A DNA stretch of 64,000 nt from Ectopseudomonas mendocina (GCF_007049795.1 NZ_SCFY01000004.1:220584-284583), one strand, 5' to 3'; shown: positions 51,883 through 63,910, numbered from the stretch's first letter. The notes: a model not told the origin generated them from the sequence alone. Program-made: numbers and translations.

Positions 51883-54800
51883 TTATTCGGTTTCCAGATC
51901 GATATCGATGCCGAGCGAACGGATCTCTTTGATCAGTACGTTGAAGGACTCGGGCATGCCCGGCTCCATACGGTGATCGCCATCCACGATGTTCTTGTAC
52001 ATCTTGGTACGGCCGTTCACGTCGTCCGACTTCACGGTCAGCATTTCCTGCAGGGTGTAGGCGGCGCCATAGGCTTCCAGTGCCCAGACCTCCATCTCCC
52101 CGAAACGCTGACCACCGAACTGCGCCTTACCACCCAGCGGCTGCTGGGTAACCAGGCTGTAGGAACCTGTGGAACGGGCGTGCATCTTGTCGTCCACCAG
52201 GTGGTTCAGTTTGAGCATGTACATGTAACCGACGGTGGTCGGGCGCTCGAACTGGTTACCGGTACGACCGTCGAACAGGCGCATCTGGCCGCTCTCCGGC
52301 AGATCAGCCAGCTTCAGCATGGCCTTGATCTCGGTTTCCTTGGCACCGTCGAACACGGCAGTTGCCATCGGTACACCGCCTTTGAGGTTCTTCGCCAGCT
52401 CGAGAATCTCGGTATCGGAGAACTCGTCGAGGTTTTCCTGACGGCCACCGATCTCGTTGTAGATCTCGGCGAGGAACTTGCGCAGCTCGGCGATCTTGCG
52501 CTGCTCTTCGAGCATGCGGTTGATCTTCTCGCCCAGGCCCTTGGCCGCGAGGCCCAGGTGGGTTTCGAGAATCTGACCGACGTTCATACGCGACGGTACG
52601 CCCAGCGGGTTCAGCACGATGTCGACCGGCGTACCGTTGGCGTCGTGCGGCATGTCTTCGACCGGCATGATCACCGAGACGACACCCTTGTTACCGTGAC
52701 GACCGGCCATCTTGTCACCCGGTTGGATGCGACGGCGGATGGCCAGGTAAACCTTGACGATCTTCAGTACGCCCGGAGCCAGGTCATCGCCCTGCTGCAG
52801 CTTGCGCTTCTTGTCTTCGAACTTGTCGTCGAGCATCTGACGACGGTCGGAGATGTAGGCCTGAGCCTTCTCCAACTGCTCATTCAGAGCGTCTTCGGCC
52901 ATGCGCAGTTTGAACCACTGGCCACGCTCGAGACCGTCGAGGAACTCGTCGGTGATCACAGTGCCTTTCTTCAGACCAGCGCCGCCTTCGGCAGTCGCGC
53001 CAACCAAAGCGGAACGCAGACGCTCGAAGGTTGCGCCTTCGACGATGCGGAACTCTTCGTTGAGGTCTTTGCGGATCTCGTCCAGCTGCATCTTCTCGAT
53101 GGACAGGGCACGCGAGTCGCGCTCCACGCCGTCACGAGTGAAGACCTGCACGTCGATGACGGTACCCTTGGTGCCAGTCGGCACACGCAGGGAGGTGTCC
53201 TTAACGTCGGACGCCTTCTCACCGAAGATCGCACGCAGCAGCTTCTCTTCCGGAGTCAGCTGGGTCTCACCTTTCGGGGTGACCTTACCGACCAGGATGT
53301 CGCCCGGGCCAACTTCGGCACCGACGTAGACGATACCGGCTTCGTCCAGCTTGTTCAGCGCCGCTTCGCCAACGTTCGGGATGTCAGAGGAGATTTCCTC
53401 TGGACCGAGCTTGGTGTCACGCGCCACACAGGTCAGTTCCTGGATGTGGATCGTGGTGAAGCGATCTTCCTGAACCACGCGCTCGGACAGGCAGATGGAG
53501 TCTTCGAAGTTGAAGCCGTTCCACGGCATGAACGCCACGCGCATGTTCTGACCCAGCGCCAGTTCACCCATGTCGGTGGACGGGCCGTCGGCCATGATGT
53601 CGCCACGCGCTACCTGATCACCCTTGCTCACTAGCGGACGCTGGTTGATGCAGGTGTTCTGGTTGGAGCGGGTGTACTTGGTCAGGTTGTAGATGTCGAC
53701 ACCGGCTTCGCCAGTTTCGACTTCGTCGTCATTGACGCGAACCACGATACGGCTGGCGTCGACCGAGTCGATCACGCCGCCACGGCGGGCCACGACGCAG
53801 ACGCCGGAGTCACGGGCGACGTTGCGCTCCATGCCGGTACCCACCAGCGGCTTGTCCGCACGCAGAGTCGGTACAGCCTGACGCTGCATGTTCGAACCCA
53901 TGAGTGCACGGTTGGCGTCGTCGTGCTCGAGGAACGGAATCAGCGAGGCAGCAACGGAAACAACCTGCTTCGGCGAAACGTCCATCAGGGTGACGTCTTC
54001 CGGCGCCTTGACGGTGAACTCGTTGAGGTGACGTACGGCAACCAGCTCGTCGATCAGCTGACCTTTGTCGTTCAGGGTAGCGGATGCCTGAGCGATCACA
54101 TGATCGGCTTCTTCGATGGCGGACAGGAACACGATCTCGTCGGTAACCTGACCTTCCTTGACCACGCGGTACGGGCTTTCCAGGAAGCCGTACTGGTTGG
54201 TGCGGGCGTAGGCCGCCAGGGAGTTGATCAGACCGATGTTCGGACCTTCCGGCGTTTCGATCGGGCACACGCGACCATAGTGAGTCGGGTGTACGTCGCG
54301 GACTTCGAAGCCAGCGCGCTCACGAGTCAGACCGCCCGGGCCGAGTGCAGAAACACGGCGTTTGTGGGTGATCTCGGAGAGCGGGTTGTTCTGGTCCATG
54401 AACTGCGAGAGCTGGCTGGAACCGAAGAACTCTTTCACCGCCGCCGCAACCGGCTTGGCGTTGATCAGGTCTTGCGGCATCAGGCCTTCGCTTTCAGCCA
54501 TCGACAGACGTTCCTTGACCGCGCGCTCTACACGCACCAGGCCAACGCGGAACTGGTTCTCGGCCATCTCGCCGACGCAACGTACGCGGCGGTTACCCAG
54601 GTGGTCGATGTCGTCGACGATGCCCTTGCCGTTACGGATGTCGACCAGGGTCTTCAGTACGGCAACGATGTCTTCCTTGCTCAGCACGCCCGAACCTTCG
54701 ATCTCGGTGCGACCGATACGACGGTTGAACTTCATGCGGCCAACGGCGGACAGGTCGTAACGCTCGGCGCTGAAGAACAGGTTGTTGAACAGGGTCTCGG

Positions 54801-55956
54801 CAGCATCCTTGGTTGGCGGCTCGCCAGGACGCATCATGCGGTAGATCTCGACCAGCGCTTCCAACTGATTGGTGGTGCTGTCGATCTTCAGCGTGTCGCT
54901 GATGAACGGGCCACAATCGATGTCGTTGGTGTACAGGGTCTCGAAGCGAACCACCTGCGCCTTGGCCATCTTGACCAGCAGGTCGGCAGTCAGCTCGGTG
55001 TTGCATTCGGCGATGATCTCACCGGTAGCCGGGTGCACGATGGCCTTGGCAGTGGTACGGCCAATGACATAATCGAGCGGCACTTCCAGCTCTTTGATGC
55101 CAGCCTTGTCCAACTGGTTGATGTGGCGAGCCGTGATACGGCGGCCCTGCTCGACGATCACCTTGCCGCTGGCGTCCTTGATATCCAAAACCGCGACTTC
55201 ACCACGCAGGCGCTGCGGTACCAGCTCCAGGCTCAGGCCTTCGCCCTTAACATGGAAGACGTTGGTGTCGTAGAAGGCATCCAGTACTTCTTCAGTGCTG
55301 TAGCCCAGCGCGCGCAGCAGGACGGACGCCGGCAGTTTGCGGCGACGGTCGATACGCACGAATACCGCGTCCTTCGGGTCGAACTCGAAGTCCAGCCAGG
55401 AACCGCGGTAAGGAATGATGCGAGCGGAGTACAGCAGCTTGCCCGAGCTGTGGGTCTTGCCACGGTCGTGGTCGAAGAACACACCTGGCGAACGGTGCAG
55501 CTGGGACACGATCACACGCTCGGTACCGTTGATGACGAAGGTACCGTTCTCGGTCATGAGCGGAATCTCGCCCATGTACACTTCCTGCTCTTTGATGTCC
55601 TTGATCGCTTTGTTCGACGATTCTTTGTCGAAAATGATCAGGCGTACTTTCACGCGCAGCGGCACGGCGAAGGTCACGCCACGCAGGACGCACTCCTTGA
55701 CGTCGAACGCCGGCTCGCCCAGGCGATAGCCGACGTACTCCAGGGCAGCGTTGCCGGAGTAGCTGATGATCGGGAATACCGATTTGAAGGCCGCATGCAG
55801 GCCGATGTCGCGGAATTGTTCCTTGCTCACCCCTTGCTGCAGGAATTCGCGATAGGAATCCAGCTGGATGGCCAGGAGGTAAGGCACATCCATGACATCC
55901 GGCAACTTGCTAAAGTCCTTGCGGATACGTTTTTTCTCAGTGTATGAGTAAGCCAT
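51883..55956 (-). CDS. rpoB: DNA-directed RNA polymerase subunit beta
   Basis: The 1357-residue subunit has the rifampicin region '[20 protein letters not shown]' followed by '[11 protein letters not shown]', with all usual resistance positions in the susceptible state. The C-terminal '[14 protein letters not shown]'-like segment ('[20 protein letters not shown]') and '[20 protein letters not shown]' are complete. It lies 220 nt after rplL, with an attenuator in between. Confidence 0.98.
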   Translation of the reverse strand: MAYSYTEKKRIRKDFSKLPDVMDVPYLLAIQLDSYREFLQQGVSKEQFRDIGLHAAFKSVFPIISYSGNAALEYVGYRLGEPAFDVKECVLRGVTFAVPLRVKVRLIIFDKESSNKAIKDIKEQEVYMGEIPLMTENGTFVINGTERVIVSQLHRSPGVFFDHDRGKTHSSGKLLYSARIIPYRGSWLDFEFDPKDAVFVRIDRRRKLPASVLLRALGYSTEEVLDAFYDTNVFHVKGEGLSLELVPQRLRGEVAVLDIKDASGKVIVEQGRRITARHINQLDKAGIKELEVPLDYVIGRTTAKAIVHPATGEIIAECNTELTADLLVKMAKAQVVRFETLYTNDIDCGPFISDTLKIDSTTNQLEALVEIYRMMRPGEPPTKDAAETLFNNLFFSAERYDLSAVGRMKFNRRIGRTEIEGSGVLSKEDIVAVLKTLVDIRNGKGIVDDIDHLGNRRVRCVGEMAENQFRVGLVRVERAVKERLSMAESEGLMPQDLINAKPVAAAVKEFFGSSQLSQFMDQNNPLSEITHKRRVSALGPGGLTRERAGFEVRDVHPTHYGRVCPIETPEGPNIGLINSLAAYARTNQYGFLESPYRVVKEGQVTDEIVFLSAIEEADHVIAQASATLNDKGQLIDELVAVRHLNEFTVKAPEDVTLMDVSPKQVVSVAASLIPFLEHDDANRALMGSNMQRQAVPTLRADKPLVGTGMERNVARDSGVCVVARRGGVIDSVDASRIVVRVNDDEVETGEAGVDIYNLTKYTRSNQNTCINQRPLVSKGDQVARGDIMADGPSTDMGELALGQNMRVAFMPWNGFNFEDSICLSERVVQEDRFTTIHIQELTCVARDTKLGPEEISSDIPNVGEAALNKLDEAGIVYVGAEVGPGDILVGKVTPKGETQLTPEEKLLRAIFGEKASDVKDTSLRVPTGTKGTVIDVQVFTRDGVERDSRALSIEKMQLDEIRKDLNEEFRIVEGATFERLRSALVGATAEGGAGLKKGTVITDEFLDGLERGQWFKLRMAEDALNEQLEKAQAYISDRRQMLDDKFEDKKRKLQQGDDLAPGVLKIVKVYLAIRRRIQPGDKMAGRHGNKGVVSVIMPVEDMPHDANGTPVDIVLNPLGVPSRMNVGQILETHLGLAAKGLGEKINRMLEEQRKIAELRKFLAEIYNEIGGRQENLDEFSDTEILELAKNLKGGVPMATAVFDGAKETEIKAMLKLADLPESGQMRLFDGRTGNQFERPTTVGYMYMLKLNHLVDDKMHARSTGSYSLVTQQPLGGKAQFGGQRFGEMEVWALEAYGAAYTLQEMLTVKSDDVNGRTKMYKNIVDGDHRMEPGMPESFNVLIKEIRSLGIDIDLETE

Positions 55957-56101
55957 CAGCGTTCCCCAGCTTGGTCACCTGCTTATTTGGTCAACGCCGG
56001 CGGCGGTGACCAGAAAATCGTGCAAACCCTCGGTTTGCAACCGCCTCTCGGGCGGGATTTCCCGGCTCCAGGCCAACTGACGAACAGTCGACCTAGAACG
56101 G

Positions 56102-56130
56102 AAAAAGGCCGGTGGCAAAAGCCACCAGCC
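56102..56130 (-). terminator. Attenuator hairpin between rplL and rpoB
   Basis: On the minus strand GGCTGGTGGC-TTTT-GCCACCGGCC is followed by TTTTT. This is a full rho-independent terminator 47 nt after rplL. At this position in other bacteria a partial terminator reduces rpoBC transcription relative to rplJL. Confidence 0.88.
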
Positions 56131-56176
56131 ATCAGCCTTGTGCGAGTCGCGCGGGCTGTAGACGCAAGGTGCGAGC

Positions 56177-56545
56177 TTACTTGAGCTCGACCTTGGCGCC
56201 AGCTTCTTCCAGCTTCTTCTTGGCGTCTTCAGCAGCTTCTTTGCTCAGACCTTCAGCGATAACCTGAGGAGCGGTGTCGACCTTCTCCTTGGCTTCTTTC
56301 AGGCCCAGACCAGTCAGCTCGCGAACGGCCTTGATCACGTTCACTTTCTTGTCGCCAGCTTCAGCCAGAACGACATTGAACTCGGTCTGCTCTTCAACAG
56401 CAGCAGCGGCAGCAGCCGGGCCAGCGGCAACAGCAGCAGCAGCGGTAACGCCGAAGGTTTCTTCCATCGCTTTGATCAGCTCAACGATTTCCATAACGGA
56501 TTTCTGGCCGATAGCTTCGATGATTTGCTCGTTAGTCAGAGACAT
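56177..56545 (-). CDS. rplL: 50S ribosomal protein L7/L12
   Basis: L7/L12, 122 residues, is the stalk protein that recruits translation GTPases. It has [20 protein letters not shown], an Ala-rich hinge ('[19 protein letters not shown]') and the C-terminal '[20 protein letters not shown]'. I start at 56545. It lies 80 nt after rplJ. Confidence 0.98.
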   Translation of the reverse strand: MSLTNEQIIEAIGQKSVMEIVELIKAMEETFGVTAAAAVAAGPAAAAAAVEEQTEFNVVLAEAGDKKVNVIKAVRELTGLGLKEAKEKVDTAPQVIAEGLSKEAAEDAKKKLEEAGAKVELK

Positions 56546-56625
56546 GACTATCAATTCCTGTATTGGGGTGACGGCCTAGGCGACCATCAAATTAAACGTT
56601 TGATTTCGAAAGGGCTCACGCTGCC

Positions 56626-57126
56626 TTAGGCAGCAGCAGCTTCTTTCTGGTCGCGAATGGCTGCCAGAGTGCGAGCGAGTTTGCTGGTGGCGCCTTGAAT
56701 AACGCTCATCAGCTGGGCGATGCCCTCGTCGCGAGTCGGCAGACTTGCCAGTACGTCGATCTGGTTTGCTGCGAGGTACTTGCCCTCGAACGCAGCTGCC
56801 TTGATCTCGAACTTGTCCTGACCCTTGGCGAACTCTTTGAACAGACGAGCAGCAGCGCCCGGGTGTTCGTTGGAGAAAGCGATCAGGGTCGGGCCTTTGA
56901 ACACGTCGTTGAGCACGTCGAACTGAGTGCCTTCAACGGCGCGCTTGAGCAGGGTGTTACGCACGACTTTCACGTACACACCAGCTTCGCGGGCCTCTTT
57001 ACGGAGTCCGGTCATTGCGCCGACGGTCACGCCACGGGCATCAGCCACGACAGCGGACAGACCGGCTTTGGCAGCCTCGTTGACTTCAGCGACGATGGCC
57101 TTCTTGTCTTCGAGTTTAATTGCCAC
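56626..57126 (-). CDS. rplJ: 50S ribosomal protein L10
   Basis: L10, 166 residues, anchors L7/L12 dimers on 23S rRNA. It starts (GTG)[19 protein letters not shown] and contains '[20 protein letters not shown]'. AGGAG lies 8 nt before the GTG at 57126; this decides the start against the longer frame to 57213. Confidence 0.97.
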   Translation of the reverse strand: MAIKLEDKKAIVAEVNEAAKAGLSAVVADARGVTVGAMTGLRKEAREAGVYVKVVRNTLLKRAVEGTQFDVLNDVFKGPTLIAFSNEHPGAAARLFKEFAKGQDKFEIKAAAFEGKYLAANQIDVLASLPTRDEGIAQLMSVIQGATSKLARTLAAIRDQKEAAAA

Positions 57127-57320
57127 GGGTTTACTCCTGGTTTTTACCGTATCGCCAAACCGAAGCTTGGCGGCGTTTTGGTGTCTGATTCGGTAACGAA
57201 TCGGGAGCACCATCTGCGTAGGCCATCAGGCAAGCCTGACATTTAAAACGCGAGTCACCTACGGTCTTGGATAGCCCCCGCCAGGCAGGGACCCCAATCT
57301 TTCATGGCCGGCAGCACGCA
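57127..57320 (-). promoter_or_regulatory. Likely L10 leader region upstream of rplJ
   Basis: The 211-nt gap between rplA and rplJ carries no gene. On the minus strand it holds several inverted repeats, including CGCCAAGCTTCGGTTTGGCG just before the rplJ RBS. L10 leaders bind L10-L7/L12 and repress translation in many bacteria; this identification rests on position and structure. Confidence 0.5.
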
Positions 57321-57337
57321 GCTACCGACCCAATCAC

Positions 57338-58033
57338 TTACGCGTCGAGCGAAGCCTGATCGATGATCAGACCCGGACCCATGGTGGTGCTCAGGGTCAC
57401 ACGCTTGACGTAGATGCCTTTCGAGGTCGACGGCTTCAGACGCTTGAGGTCAGACAACAGGGCTTCCACGTTCTGCTTCAGCGCAGCGGCTTCGAAGCCG
57501 ACCTTGCCAACGGAGGTGTGGATGATGCCGTTCTTGTCGGTACGGAAACGCACCTGACCCGCCTTGGCGTTCTTCACAGCGGTGGCGACGTCCGGAGTCA
57601 CGGTGCCGACTTTCGGGTTCGGCATCAGGCCGCGCGGGCCCAGCACCTGGCCCAGCTGGCCAACAACGCGCATGGCGTCCGGAGAAGCGATGACCACGTC
57701 GTAGTTCAGATCGCCGGCCTTCATTTCGGCAGCCAGATCGTCCATACCGACTTTGTCGGCACCGGCAGCCAGGGCAGCTTCAGCGCCCGGACCTTGGGTG
57801 AACACGGCAACGCGTACGGTCTTGCCAGTGCCGTTCGGCAGAACGGTGGCGCCACGTACGACCTGGTCGGATTTACGCGGGTCTACACCCAGGTTCACCG
57901 CGACGTCGAAGGACTCTACGAATTTGGCAGCAGGCAGCGAAGCCAGCAGAGTTGCCGCTTCTTCGAAACTGTAGGCCTTGCCTGCTTCGATTTTCTCGGC
58001 GATGGCCTTTTGGCGCTTGGTCAACTTAGCCAT
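57338..58033 (-). CDS. rplA: 50S ribosomal protein L1
   Basis: L1, 231 residues, forms the mobile L1 stalk and, in E. coli, represses its own operon. '[20 protein letters not shown]' and '[20 protein letters not shown]' are typical. Its ATG overlaps the rplK stop (TAATG). Confidence 0.98.
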   Translation of the reverse strand: MAKLTKRQKAIAEKIEAGKAYSFEEAATLLASLPAAKFVESFDVAVNLGVDPRKSDQVVRGATVLPNGTGKTVRVAVFTQGPGAEAALAAGADKVGMDDLAAEMKAGDLNYDVVIASPDAMRVVGQLGQVLGPRGLMPNPKVGTVTPDVATAVKNAKAGQVRFRTDKNGIIHTSVGKVGFEAAALKQNVEALLSDLKRLKPSTSKGIYVKRVTLSTTMGPGLIIDQASLDA

Positions 58034-58464
58034 TACACACCCTCCACGTTGAGGCCCATGCTACGAGCGGAGCCGGCGATGGTGCGCACGGCCGCATCCA
58101 GGTCAGCGGCAGTCAGATCGGCCTGCTTGGTCTTGGCGATCTCTTCCAGCTGAGCACGAGTAACGGTGCCTACTTTGACGGTGTTCGGACGCGCGGAACC
58201 GCTGGTCAGGCCAGCAGCCTTCTTCAGCAGCACAGCGGCCGGGGTGCTCTTGGTTTCAAAGGTGAAGCTGCGGTCACTGTATACAGTGATGATCACAGGA
58301 GTCGGCAGACCCGGCTCGACGCCTTGAGTCTTGGCGTTGAACGCCTTGCAGAATTCCATGATATTTACACCGTGCTGACCCAGAGCGGGACCAACGGGTG
58401 GCGACGGGTTTGCCTGACCGGCTTTAACCTGCAGCTTGATATAAGCCTGAATCTTCTTAGCCAT
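58033..58464 (-). CDS. rplK: 50S ribosomal protein L11
   Basis: L11, 143 residues, forms the GTPase-associated centre and is needed for RelA activation. It has '[20 protein letters not shown]', '[20 protein letters not shown]' and a Pro-rich N-terminal domain. It is the first gene of the rplKAJL group, 119 nt downstream of nusG. Confidence 0.98.
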   Translation of the reverse strand: MAKKIQAYIKLQVKAGQANPSPPVGPALGQHGVNIMEFCKAFNAKTQGVEPGLPTPVIITVYSDRSFTFETKSTPAAVLLKKAAGLTSGSARPNTVKVGTVTRAQLEEIAKTKQADLTAADLDAAVRTIAGSARSMGLNVEGV

Positions 58465-58541
58465 TAGCTACTCCAATTTCGGGTTCGAACGCCTTACGGC
58501 TCCCCGAGGTTACTTACGCATTTATCCCAATGACGACAAAA

Positions 58542-58564
58542 CCCCGCAGCCTAGGACTGCGGGG
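58542..58564 (-). terminator. Terminator after nusG
   Basis: CCCCGCAG and CTGCGGGG form an 8-bp stem with a 7-nt loop. On the minus strand TTTTGTCG follows. It lies 20 nt after the nusG stop and before rplK. Confidence 0.82.
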
Positions 58565-58583
58565 TGGGGGATGCTTATGTCAG

Positions 58584-59117
58584 TTATGCCTTCTCGACCT
58601 GACTGAACTCCAGCTCGACCGGGGTTGAGCGACCGAAAATGGTCACAGCAACCTGGATGCGGCTTTTCTCGTAATTCACTTCTTCGACGACACCGCCAAA
58701 ATCGGCGAATGGGCCATCGACAACACGAACCATCTCGCCCGGCTCGAACAACGTTTTCGGCTTGGGCTTGTCGCCACTATCGGCAACACGACGCAGAATG
58801 GCCTCGGCTTCTTTCTCGGTAATTGGCGCCGGCTTGTCAGCCGTACCACCAATGAAACCCATGACGCGCGGCGTATCCTTGATCAAGTGCCAAGTCGCCT
58901 CGCTCATTTCCATCTGCACAAGAACGTAGCCAGGGAAGAACTTGCGCTCACTCTTGCGCTTCTGACCATTGCGCATCTCGACCACTTCTTCAGTGGGCAC
59001 GAGAATCTCGCCGAAGTCATCTTCCATCCCAGCCAGTTTCACGCGCTCGATGAGCGAGCGCATGACATGCTTCTCGTAACCCGAGTAAGCATGCACGACG
59101 TACCAACGCTTAGCCAC
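58584..59117 (-). CDS. nusG: Transcription termination/antitermination factor NusG
   Basis: NusG, 177 residues, couples RNA polymerase to ribosomes or Rho. It has the NGN domain ('[20 protein letters not shown]', '[15 protein letters not shown]') and a C-terminal KOW motif ('[20 protein letters not shown]'). The start is GTG at 59117. It follows secE by 9 nt. Confidence 0.98.
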   Translation of the reverse strand: MAKRWYVVHAYSGYEKHVMRSLIERVKLAGMEDDFGEILVPTEEVVEMRNGQKRKSERKFFPGYVLVQMEMSEATWHLIKDTPRVMGFIGGTADKPAPITEKEAEAILRRVADSGDKPKPKTLFEPGEMVRVVDGPFADFGGVVEEVNYEKSRIQVAVTIFGRSTPVELEFSQVEKA

Positions 59118-59126
59118 GAGACACCC

Positions 59127-59495
59127 TTAACCAACAATCAGCGAAATCAGCAAACCGAGCAGGGAATCGAGCCCCCACAACAGCAGCGCCATGACCAACA
59201 CCACAGCAACCACGATCAGGGTAGTCTGAGTGGTCTCCTGGCGAGTCGGCCAAACAACCTTACGAATCTCGACGCGCGCTTCTTTCAGTAGCACCGCGAA
59301 AGCCTGACCGCGAGCAGTCTGAAACGCCACGAAAGCGGCAACAGCGCCCAGCACAACCAAACCCAGAACACGATACAGAACAGGCTCTGCAGAAAAGTAC
59401 TGATTACCCACCACACCCACCGCAACCAGGGCAGCGACAACCAGCCACTTGACCAGATCAAAGCGAGAGTCTTTGGCTTCAGCCTTAACATTCAT
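59127..59495 (-). CDS. secE: Preprotein translocase subunit SecE
   Basis: SecE clamps the SecY channel. The 122-residue protein has three membrane helices ('LVKWLVVAALVAVGVVG', 'VLYRVLGLVVLGAVAAFVAF', 'TTLIVVAVVLVMALLLWGLD') and the conserved cytoplasmic 'EARVEIRKVVWPTRQETTQT'. I start at MNVKAEAKDSRF (59495); the upstream extension runs into tRNA-Trp. Confidence 0.96.
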   Translation of the reverse strand: MNVKAEAKDSRFDLVKWLVVAALVAVGVVGNQYFSAEPVLYRVLGLVVLGAVAAFVAFQTARGQAFAVLLKEARVEIRKVVWPTRQETTQTTLIVVAVVLVMALLLWGLDSLLGLLISLIVG

Positions 59496-59537
59496 TCGAG
59501 AGGATCCTGTGAAAGACACGCCAAATTCGTTAGAAAA

Positions 59538-59613
59538 TGGCAGGTCAGGAGGGAATCGAACCCCCAACCTGCGGTTTTGGAGACCGCCGCTCTGCCAATT
59601 GAGCTACTGACCT
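59538..59613 (-). tRNA. tRNA-Trp (anticodon CCA)
   Basis: The minus strand folds as a full cloverleaf. The acceptor stem AGGTCAG pairs with CTGACCT, the anticodon loop is CTCCAAA and the T-arm is GGTTCGATT. The 3' CCA is encoded. It lies between tuf2 and secE, the usual place. Confidence 0.97.
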
Positions 59614-59666
59614 AAAGCAAAATCAGGCCGACCATTATGCCGGCCTGAGAGGAACAGATCAACCGA

Positions 59667-60860
59667 TTACTCGACGATCTTGGCAACCACGCCAGCACCA
59701 ACGGTACGACCACCTTCGCGAATTGCGAAGCGCAGGCCGTCTTCCATGGCGATCGGCTTGATCAGGGTGACAACCATTTTGATGTTGTCGCCCGGCATTA
59801 CCATCTCAACGCCTTCCGGCAGTTCGCACGAACCGGTCACGTCAGTGGTACGGAAGTAGAACTGAGGACGGTAGCCTTTGAAGAACGGGGTGTGACGACC
59901 ACCTTCTTCTTTGGACAGAACGTACACTTCAGCTTCGAACTTGGTGTGCGGCTTGATGGTGCCCGGCTTGGCCAGAACCTGGCCACGCTCGACTTCATCA
60001 CGCTTGGTGCCGCGCAGCAGCACGCCGCAGTTCTCACCAGCACGACCTTCGTCCAGCAGCTTGCGGAACATCTCAACGCCGGTGCAGGTGGTTTTGGTGG
60101 TCGGACGCAGACCAACGATTTCGATTTCTTCCTGGATCTTGACGATACCGCGCTCTACACGACCGGTCACAACAGTACCGCGGCCGGAGATCGAGAATAC
60201 GTCTTCGATCGGCATCAGGAACGGACGGTCGATGGCACGAACCGGCTCAGGGATGTAGGTATCCAGCGTTTCAACCAGCTTCTTGACGGCAGTGGTGCCC
60301 ATCTCGTTGGTGTCTTCGCCGTTCAGCGCCATCAGCGCGGAACCGATGATGATCGGAGTGTCGTCACCCGGGAAATCGTAGGTGCTCAGCAGGTCGCGAA
60401 CTTCCATCTCGACCAGCTCCAGCAGCTCAGCGTCGTCAACCATGTCAGCCTTGTTCAGGAAGACAACGATGTACGGTACGCCAACCTGACGGGACAGCAG
60501 GATGTGCTCACGGGTTTGCGGCATGGGGCCGTCGGCAGCCGAGCAGACCAGGATCGCGCCGTCCATCTGGGCAGCACCGGTGATCATGTTCTTTACATAG
60601 TCGGCGTGACCCGGGCAGTCAACGTGCGCGTAGTGACGAATGGTGGAATCGTACTCTACGTGCGCAGTGTTGATGGTGATACCACGAGCCTTCTCTTCCG
60701 GCGCGCTGTCGATCTTGTCGAAGTCAACACGGGCCGAACCGAATACTTCGGAGCAGACACGGGTCAGAGCAGCGGTCAGAGTGGTTTTACCGTGGTCAAC
60801 GTGACCAATGGTGCCAACGTTGACGTGCGGTTTGTTACGTTCGAATTTCTCTTTAGCCAT
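59667..60860 (-). CDS. tuf2: Elongation factor Tu, copy 2
   Basis: This is the second EF-Tu gene, 397 residues, with the same protein as tuf1. It starts with ATG and uses AAA-GAG at codons 3-4 where tuf1 has AAG-GAA. It lies in a tRNA-tuf-tRNA unit after tRNA-Tyr, Gly and Thr, as in E. coli tufB. '[10 protein letters not shown]' and '[10 protein letters not shown]' are intact. Confidence 0.98.
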   Translation of the reverse strand: MAKEKFERNKPHVNVGTIGHVDHGKTTLTAALTRVCSEVFGSARVDFDKIDSAPEEKARGITINTAHVEYDSTIRHYAHVDCPGHADYVKNMITGAAQMDGAILVCSAADGPMPQTREHILLSRQVGVPYIVVFLNKADMVDDAELLELVEMEVRDLLSTYDFPGDDTPIIIGSALMALNGEDTNEMGTTAVKKLVETLDTYIPEPVRAIDRPFLMPIEDVFSISGRGTVVTGRVERGIVKIQEEIEIVGLRPTTKTTCTGVEMFRKLLDEGRAGENCGVLLRGTKRDEVERGQVLAKPGTIKPHTKFEAEVYVLSKEEGGRHTPFFKGYRPQFYFRTTDVTGSCELPEGVEMVMPGDNIKMVVTLIKPIAMEDGLRFAIREGGRTVGAGVVAKIVE

Positions 60861-60944
60861 CTTGACCGTCTCCTAGCGAAGAATTGAGCAAGCCATGCCG
60901 CCATTAAAACAAAGGCAGATACTTTCATATCTGCCTTCATTAGA

Positions 60945-61020
60945 TGGAGCTCATGAGCGGATTTGAACCGCTGACCTCACCCTTACCAAGGGTGTGCTCT
61001 ACCAACTGAGCTACATGAGC
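60945..61020 (-). tRNA. tRNA-Thr (anticodon GGT)
   Basis: The minus strand has acceptor GCTCATG paired with CATGAGC, an anticodon loop TTGGTAA and a T-arm GGTTCAAAT. The 3' CCA is encoded. It lies directly before tuf2. Confidence 0.97.
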
Positions 61021-61046
61021 CAAACTCTGTTGCGCCAACCACAAAC

Positions 61047-61120
<74 letters not shown>

Positions 61121-61144
61121 GGAGCTTGCAGCTCACGCTGAATC

Positions 61145-61229
<85 letters not shown>

Positions 61230-61244
61230 AAAGTGAGGCGGCAT

Positions 61245-61271
61245 TTTCTAGATCCGCCACCCTGCTGTCAA
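61245..61271 (-). promoter_or_regulatory. Promoter of the tRNA-tuf2 unit
   Basis: On the minus strand a perfect TTGACA (61266-61271) is followed after about 15-17 nt by TAGAAAAT (61243-61250). A GC-rich discriminator (GCCGCC) follows. This fits a stringently controlled stable-RNA promoter upstream of tRNA-Tyr. Confidence 0.7.
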
Positions 61272-61370
61272 GCTTTTTCTCATTAAAATCTTGAGGTTAG
61301 CTACTTCGACAACATCTTCGCCGGGAACCAACTTTGACCACCCTGCGAAGCGGGCGCCATTCTATGCAAA

Positions 61371-62057
61371 CTACTGGAGCAATGCAACGCCTTCACAAGG
61401 CATTAATTGATGCTGCAAACCGGCGAAGTCTCCGGCAAGCCGCCCAAGCAAAAACTCGTCAGCCAAACGCCGACTTTCCGGAGCCACGCGCACCCAAAAA
61501 CTGCGATGCGCACGTGAGAGTTCGCGAATCTGCGGCTCGTACCCCACATCACGCAAACGCTGCATAACGCTATTGGCCGAGTCATTACGAGGGAATATCC
61601 CCAGCGATATGCCGTTCGCCAGCTCACCCTGAGTGATGATGTAGCTATCGATACGCCGGGCCTGCAGCTCACGCAACTGCCTCAGCGAGGCCTGACGCGA
61701 AGCCAGAGGTGGCAGATAAACCCAATACTCGACACCAGCTGCAGCATCGACGCTGCGCACTTCAGCCTGGATGTCCAAGCTCAAAAGCCGCTGCTCCACA
61801 ACCCTGGCTCTCGACTCCTCTTCGAAACTCCCCAGATAGAGGCAGACTGCCGCCTCAGGAGCAACGGCATCAGCCGGCGCCGAAGATTCTGCGCGCACGC
61901 GCGGCGCATCCGCCTCACTCAACAGACGAATATCTTTACGCGCCGACTGATAAGCACCGGCTGGAGCCACCTCCTTGGCGCGCAAGGGGCCCTGCTGCTG
62001 ATGCCAGACGTAATAGAAAGCGTTAAGTAGCAGGAGCAATAGCAGAATCCAGCGCAT
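61371..62057 (-). CDS. SPOR-domain-like inner-membrane-anchored protein
   Basis: The 228-residue protein has one N-terminal membrane helix (MRWILLLLLLLNAFYYVW) and a periplasmic part. Two segments resemble SPOR folds ('AVCLYLGSFEEESRARVVEQ', 'LGIFPRNDSANSVMQRLRDV'). SPOR domains bind denuded peptidoglycan at division sites. It lies 8 nt after coaX in the birA-coaX operon. Function is inferred only from the fold. Confidence 0.75.
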   Translation of the reverse strand: MRWILLLLLLLNAFYYVWHQQQGPLRAKEVAPAGAYQSARKDIRLLSEADAPRVRAESSAPADAVAPEAAVCLYLGSFEEESRARVVEQRLLSLDIQAEVRSVDAAAGVEYWVYLPPLASRQASLRQLRELQARRIDSYIITQGELANGISLGIFPRNDSANSVMQRLRDVGYEPQIRELSRAHRSFWVRVAPESRRLADEFLLGRLAGDFAGLQHQLMPCEGVALLQ

Positions 62058-62065
62058 GCCTCGCC

Positions 62066-62815
62066 TCAGCTCAAGGGACAGGCGATAGCCAGTCCGACAA
62101 ATACCAGATCAGGAACAACCTGCGCCCCCGGGACCACGTCTCGCACCAGGCCCGCATCGCCGCCAGTCAGGAAAACCTCGAAGCCGTCAGGAAAACGAGC
62201 CTGCGCTTGCAGCAACTGTTCGGCAACAAAACCACGCAACATCAATACGCAGCCTCGCTCGACAGCCTCCGCAGTGGAGCGCCCAGGCTCCAACTCCTGC
62301 AAAGCGGCGAGCGCCACCTGACGATCGTAGCGAATACGCCGAGTGTGCGTGCTCAACTGATCACGCATCAGCGGCAACCCAGGGCAGATGAAACCACCCT
62401 GATGCCTACCATCGGCGGATACGAAGTCAGCGGTCACCGCAGTTCCAAGATCCACTACCAGACAAGCGCGCTGCCCCAGGTGATAGGCACCCAGCACAGC
62501 CAGCCAACGGTCCAGACCAAGGCGCCGGAAGTCTTCATAACCGTTCTGCACCACCCCGACCTGACTAGCAGATTGAGCGCAGACCGCATCCACCCCTAAG
62601 GACTCACGGATACGCGCAACCAACTGCTCGGTCTCAGCATCGCTACGCACACTGACTAGGCGACAGCGACTCACCCGCAACTGAGACGCAGCAGCCAAAG
62701 ACTCGAAAAGCGCGGCATCGGAGTCGACCACGCCAGCAAGAACGCGCTGCGCTCCATCCACGGAGATGACCCGCCACTTGATAAAGCTATTACCGCAGTC
62801 GAGCTCAAGAATCAT
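62066..62815 (-). CDS. coaX: Type III pantothenate kinase
   Basis: CoaX phosphorylates pantothenate in the first step of coenzyme A synthesis, and unlike CoaA is not feedback-inhibited by CoA. The 249-residue protein has '[14 protein letters not shown]' at the N-terminus, '[14 protein letters not shown]' and '[15 protein letters not shown]', and 'VFLTGGDA'. It overlaps birA by 11 nt. Confidence 0.96.
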   Translation of the reverse strand: MILELDCGNSFIKWRVISVDGAQRVLAGVVDSDAALFESLAAASQLRVSRCRLVSVRSDAETEQLVARIRESLGVDAVCAQSASQVGVVQNGYEDFRRLGLDRWLAVLGAYHLGQRACLVVDLGTAVTADFVSADGRHQGGFICPGLPLMRDQLSTHTRRIRYDRQVALAALQELEPGRSTAEAVERGCVLMLRGFVAEQLLQAQARFPDGFEVFLTGGDAGLVRDVVPGAQVVPDLVFVGLAIACPLS

Positions 62816-63770
62816 GTTGCAACCTCAGGCTCAACTCGCCACCACTGAAGGAGCGATCAACGCCATCCACGCTCAGCCTAATAGCGCCTCGCTCATCAAC
62901 TCCAAGCACGACACCCAGCGTCGCATTGCTTCCTGCCGTCAACGCAACAGAGCGCCCACGCCACGCATGCAAGGCTTCCCACTCCTCGCGCAAACCAGCA
63001 AAACCGTGCTGCCAATGAGTGGACAGGCTGCTCCGAAGCTGCAACAACAGCTCAGCAGCCAATTCATTACGATCGAGCATCCGCCCAAGGCATTGCCGCA
63101 CCGAGGTCCAAGGCTGATCGATCACAGCGGGCGCATCGACTGCCATGTTGACGTTGATACCGATACCAATCACCACATGACAGACATCGGCCGGGTCTCC
63201 GGCGAGCTCCAGGAGAATTCCGGATATCTTGCGACCTTCAACAAGCACATCATTCGGCCATTTGAGTCGCGCGTCATCGACGCCACAGGATTGCAGTGCT
63301 TTGGCGACAGCAAGGCCTACAGTCAGACTCAAGGCCTCCACCTGACTCATCCCACCTTCTACACGCAGAACGACACTGCAATAAAGGTTCTCGGCAAAAG
63401 GGCTGGCCCAGACACGCCCCCGCCGACCGCGGCCAGCGGTCTGACGCTCCGCAAGCAGCACGAAAGGCGCACTCACCCCAGCATCGAGGCGACGAAAGAT
63501 CTCGGCGTTCGTCGAATCCACGCTGGACTCAACAGAGATCGGCCAATCCAAGCCATCTGCGCCACGAGAGATATCTCCGGCATCGAGCAAAGTCATGGGT
63601 GAAGACAGCCGATAGCCCCGACCAGGAACCTTGAACACCTCGATCCCCAGCTCGGCCTCCAGGCCTTGCAGTTGCTTCCAGATGGCACTGCGACTTATCC
63701 CAAGCTTCGCCCCCAGGGCTTCACCGGAATGGAATCGACCATCCTGCAGAAGTTTCAACAATTCCAGCAT
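62805..63770 (-). CDS. birA: Bifunctional biotin ligase/biotin operon repressor
   Basis: BirA attaches biotin to carboxyl carrier proteins and represses biotin genes. The 321-residue protein has an N-terminal winged helix ('[20 protein letters not shown]', '[16 protein letters not shown]') and the ligase motif '[18 protein letters not shown]'. The core '[20 protein letters not shown]' follows, and the C-terminal domain ends with 'RAIRLSVDG'-like sequence. I start at 63770 to match homologues; a start at 63800 is possible. Confidence 0.96.
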   Translation of the reverse strand: MLELLKLLQDGRFHSGEALGAKLGISRSAIWKQLQGLEAELGIEVFKVPGRGYRLSSPMTLLDAGDISRGADGLDWPISVESSVDSTNAEIFRRLDAGVSAPFVLLAERQTAGRGRRGRVWASPFAENLYCSVVLRVEGGMSQVEALSLTVGLAVAKALQSCGVDDARLKWPNDVLVEGRKISGILLELAGDPADVCHVVIGIGINVNMAVDAPAVIDQPWTSVRQCLGRMLDRNELAAELLLQLRSSLSTHWQHGFAGLREEWEALHAWRGRSVALTAGSNATLGVVLGVDERGAIRLSVDGVDRSFSGGELSLRLQHDS

Positions 63771-63910
63771 GCCAGGCCCCACCACGAACAAGGCTGGCAT
63801 GATAACGATGAGGCTCCGGCTTGCATAGAAAACGGGAAGCATAAGAAATCTATATAAAGGAAAGATCCTGCCCCACGCACAGGACCACACCCTCAGAACC
63901 TATAAACAGC

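Noticed and set aside
57214..57337. Possible small gene between rplA and rplJ
   Set aside because: No frame with a good RBS and coding character; the region fits an RNA leader.
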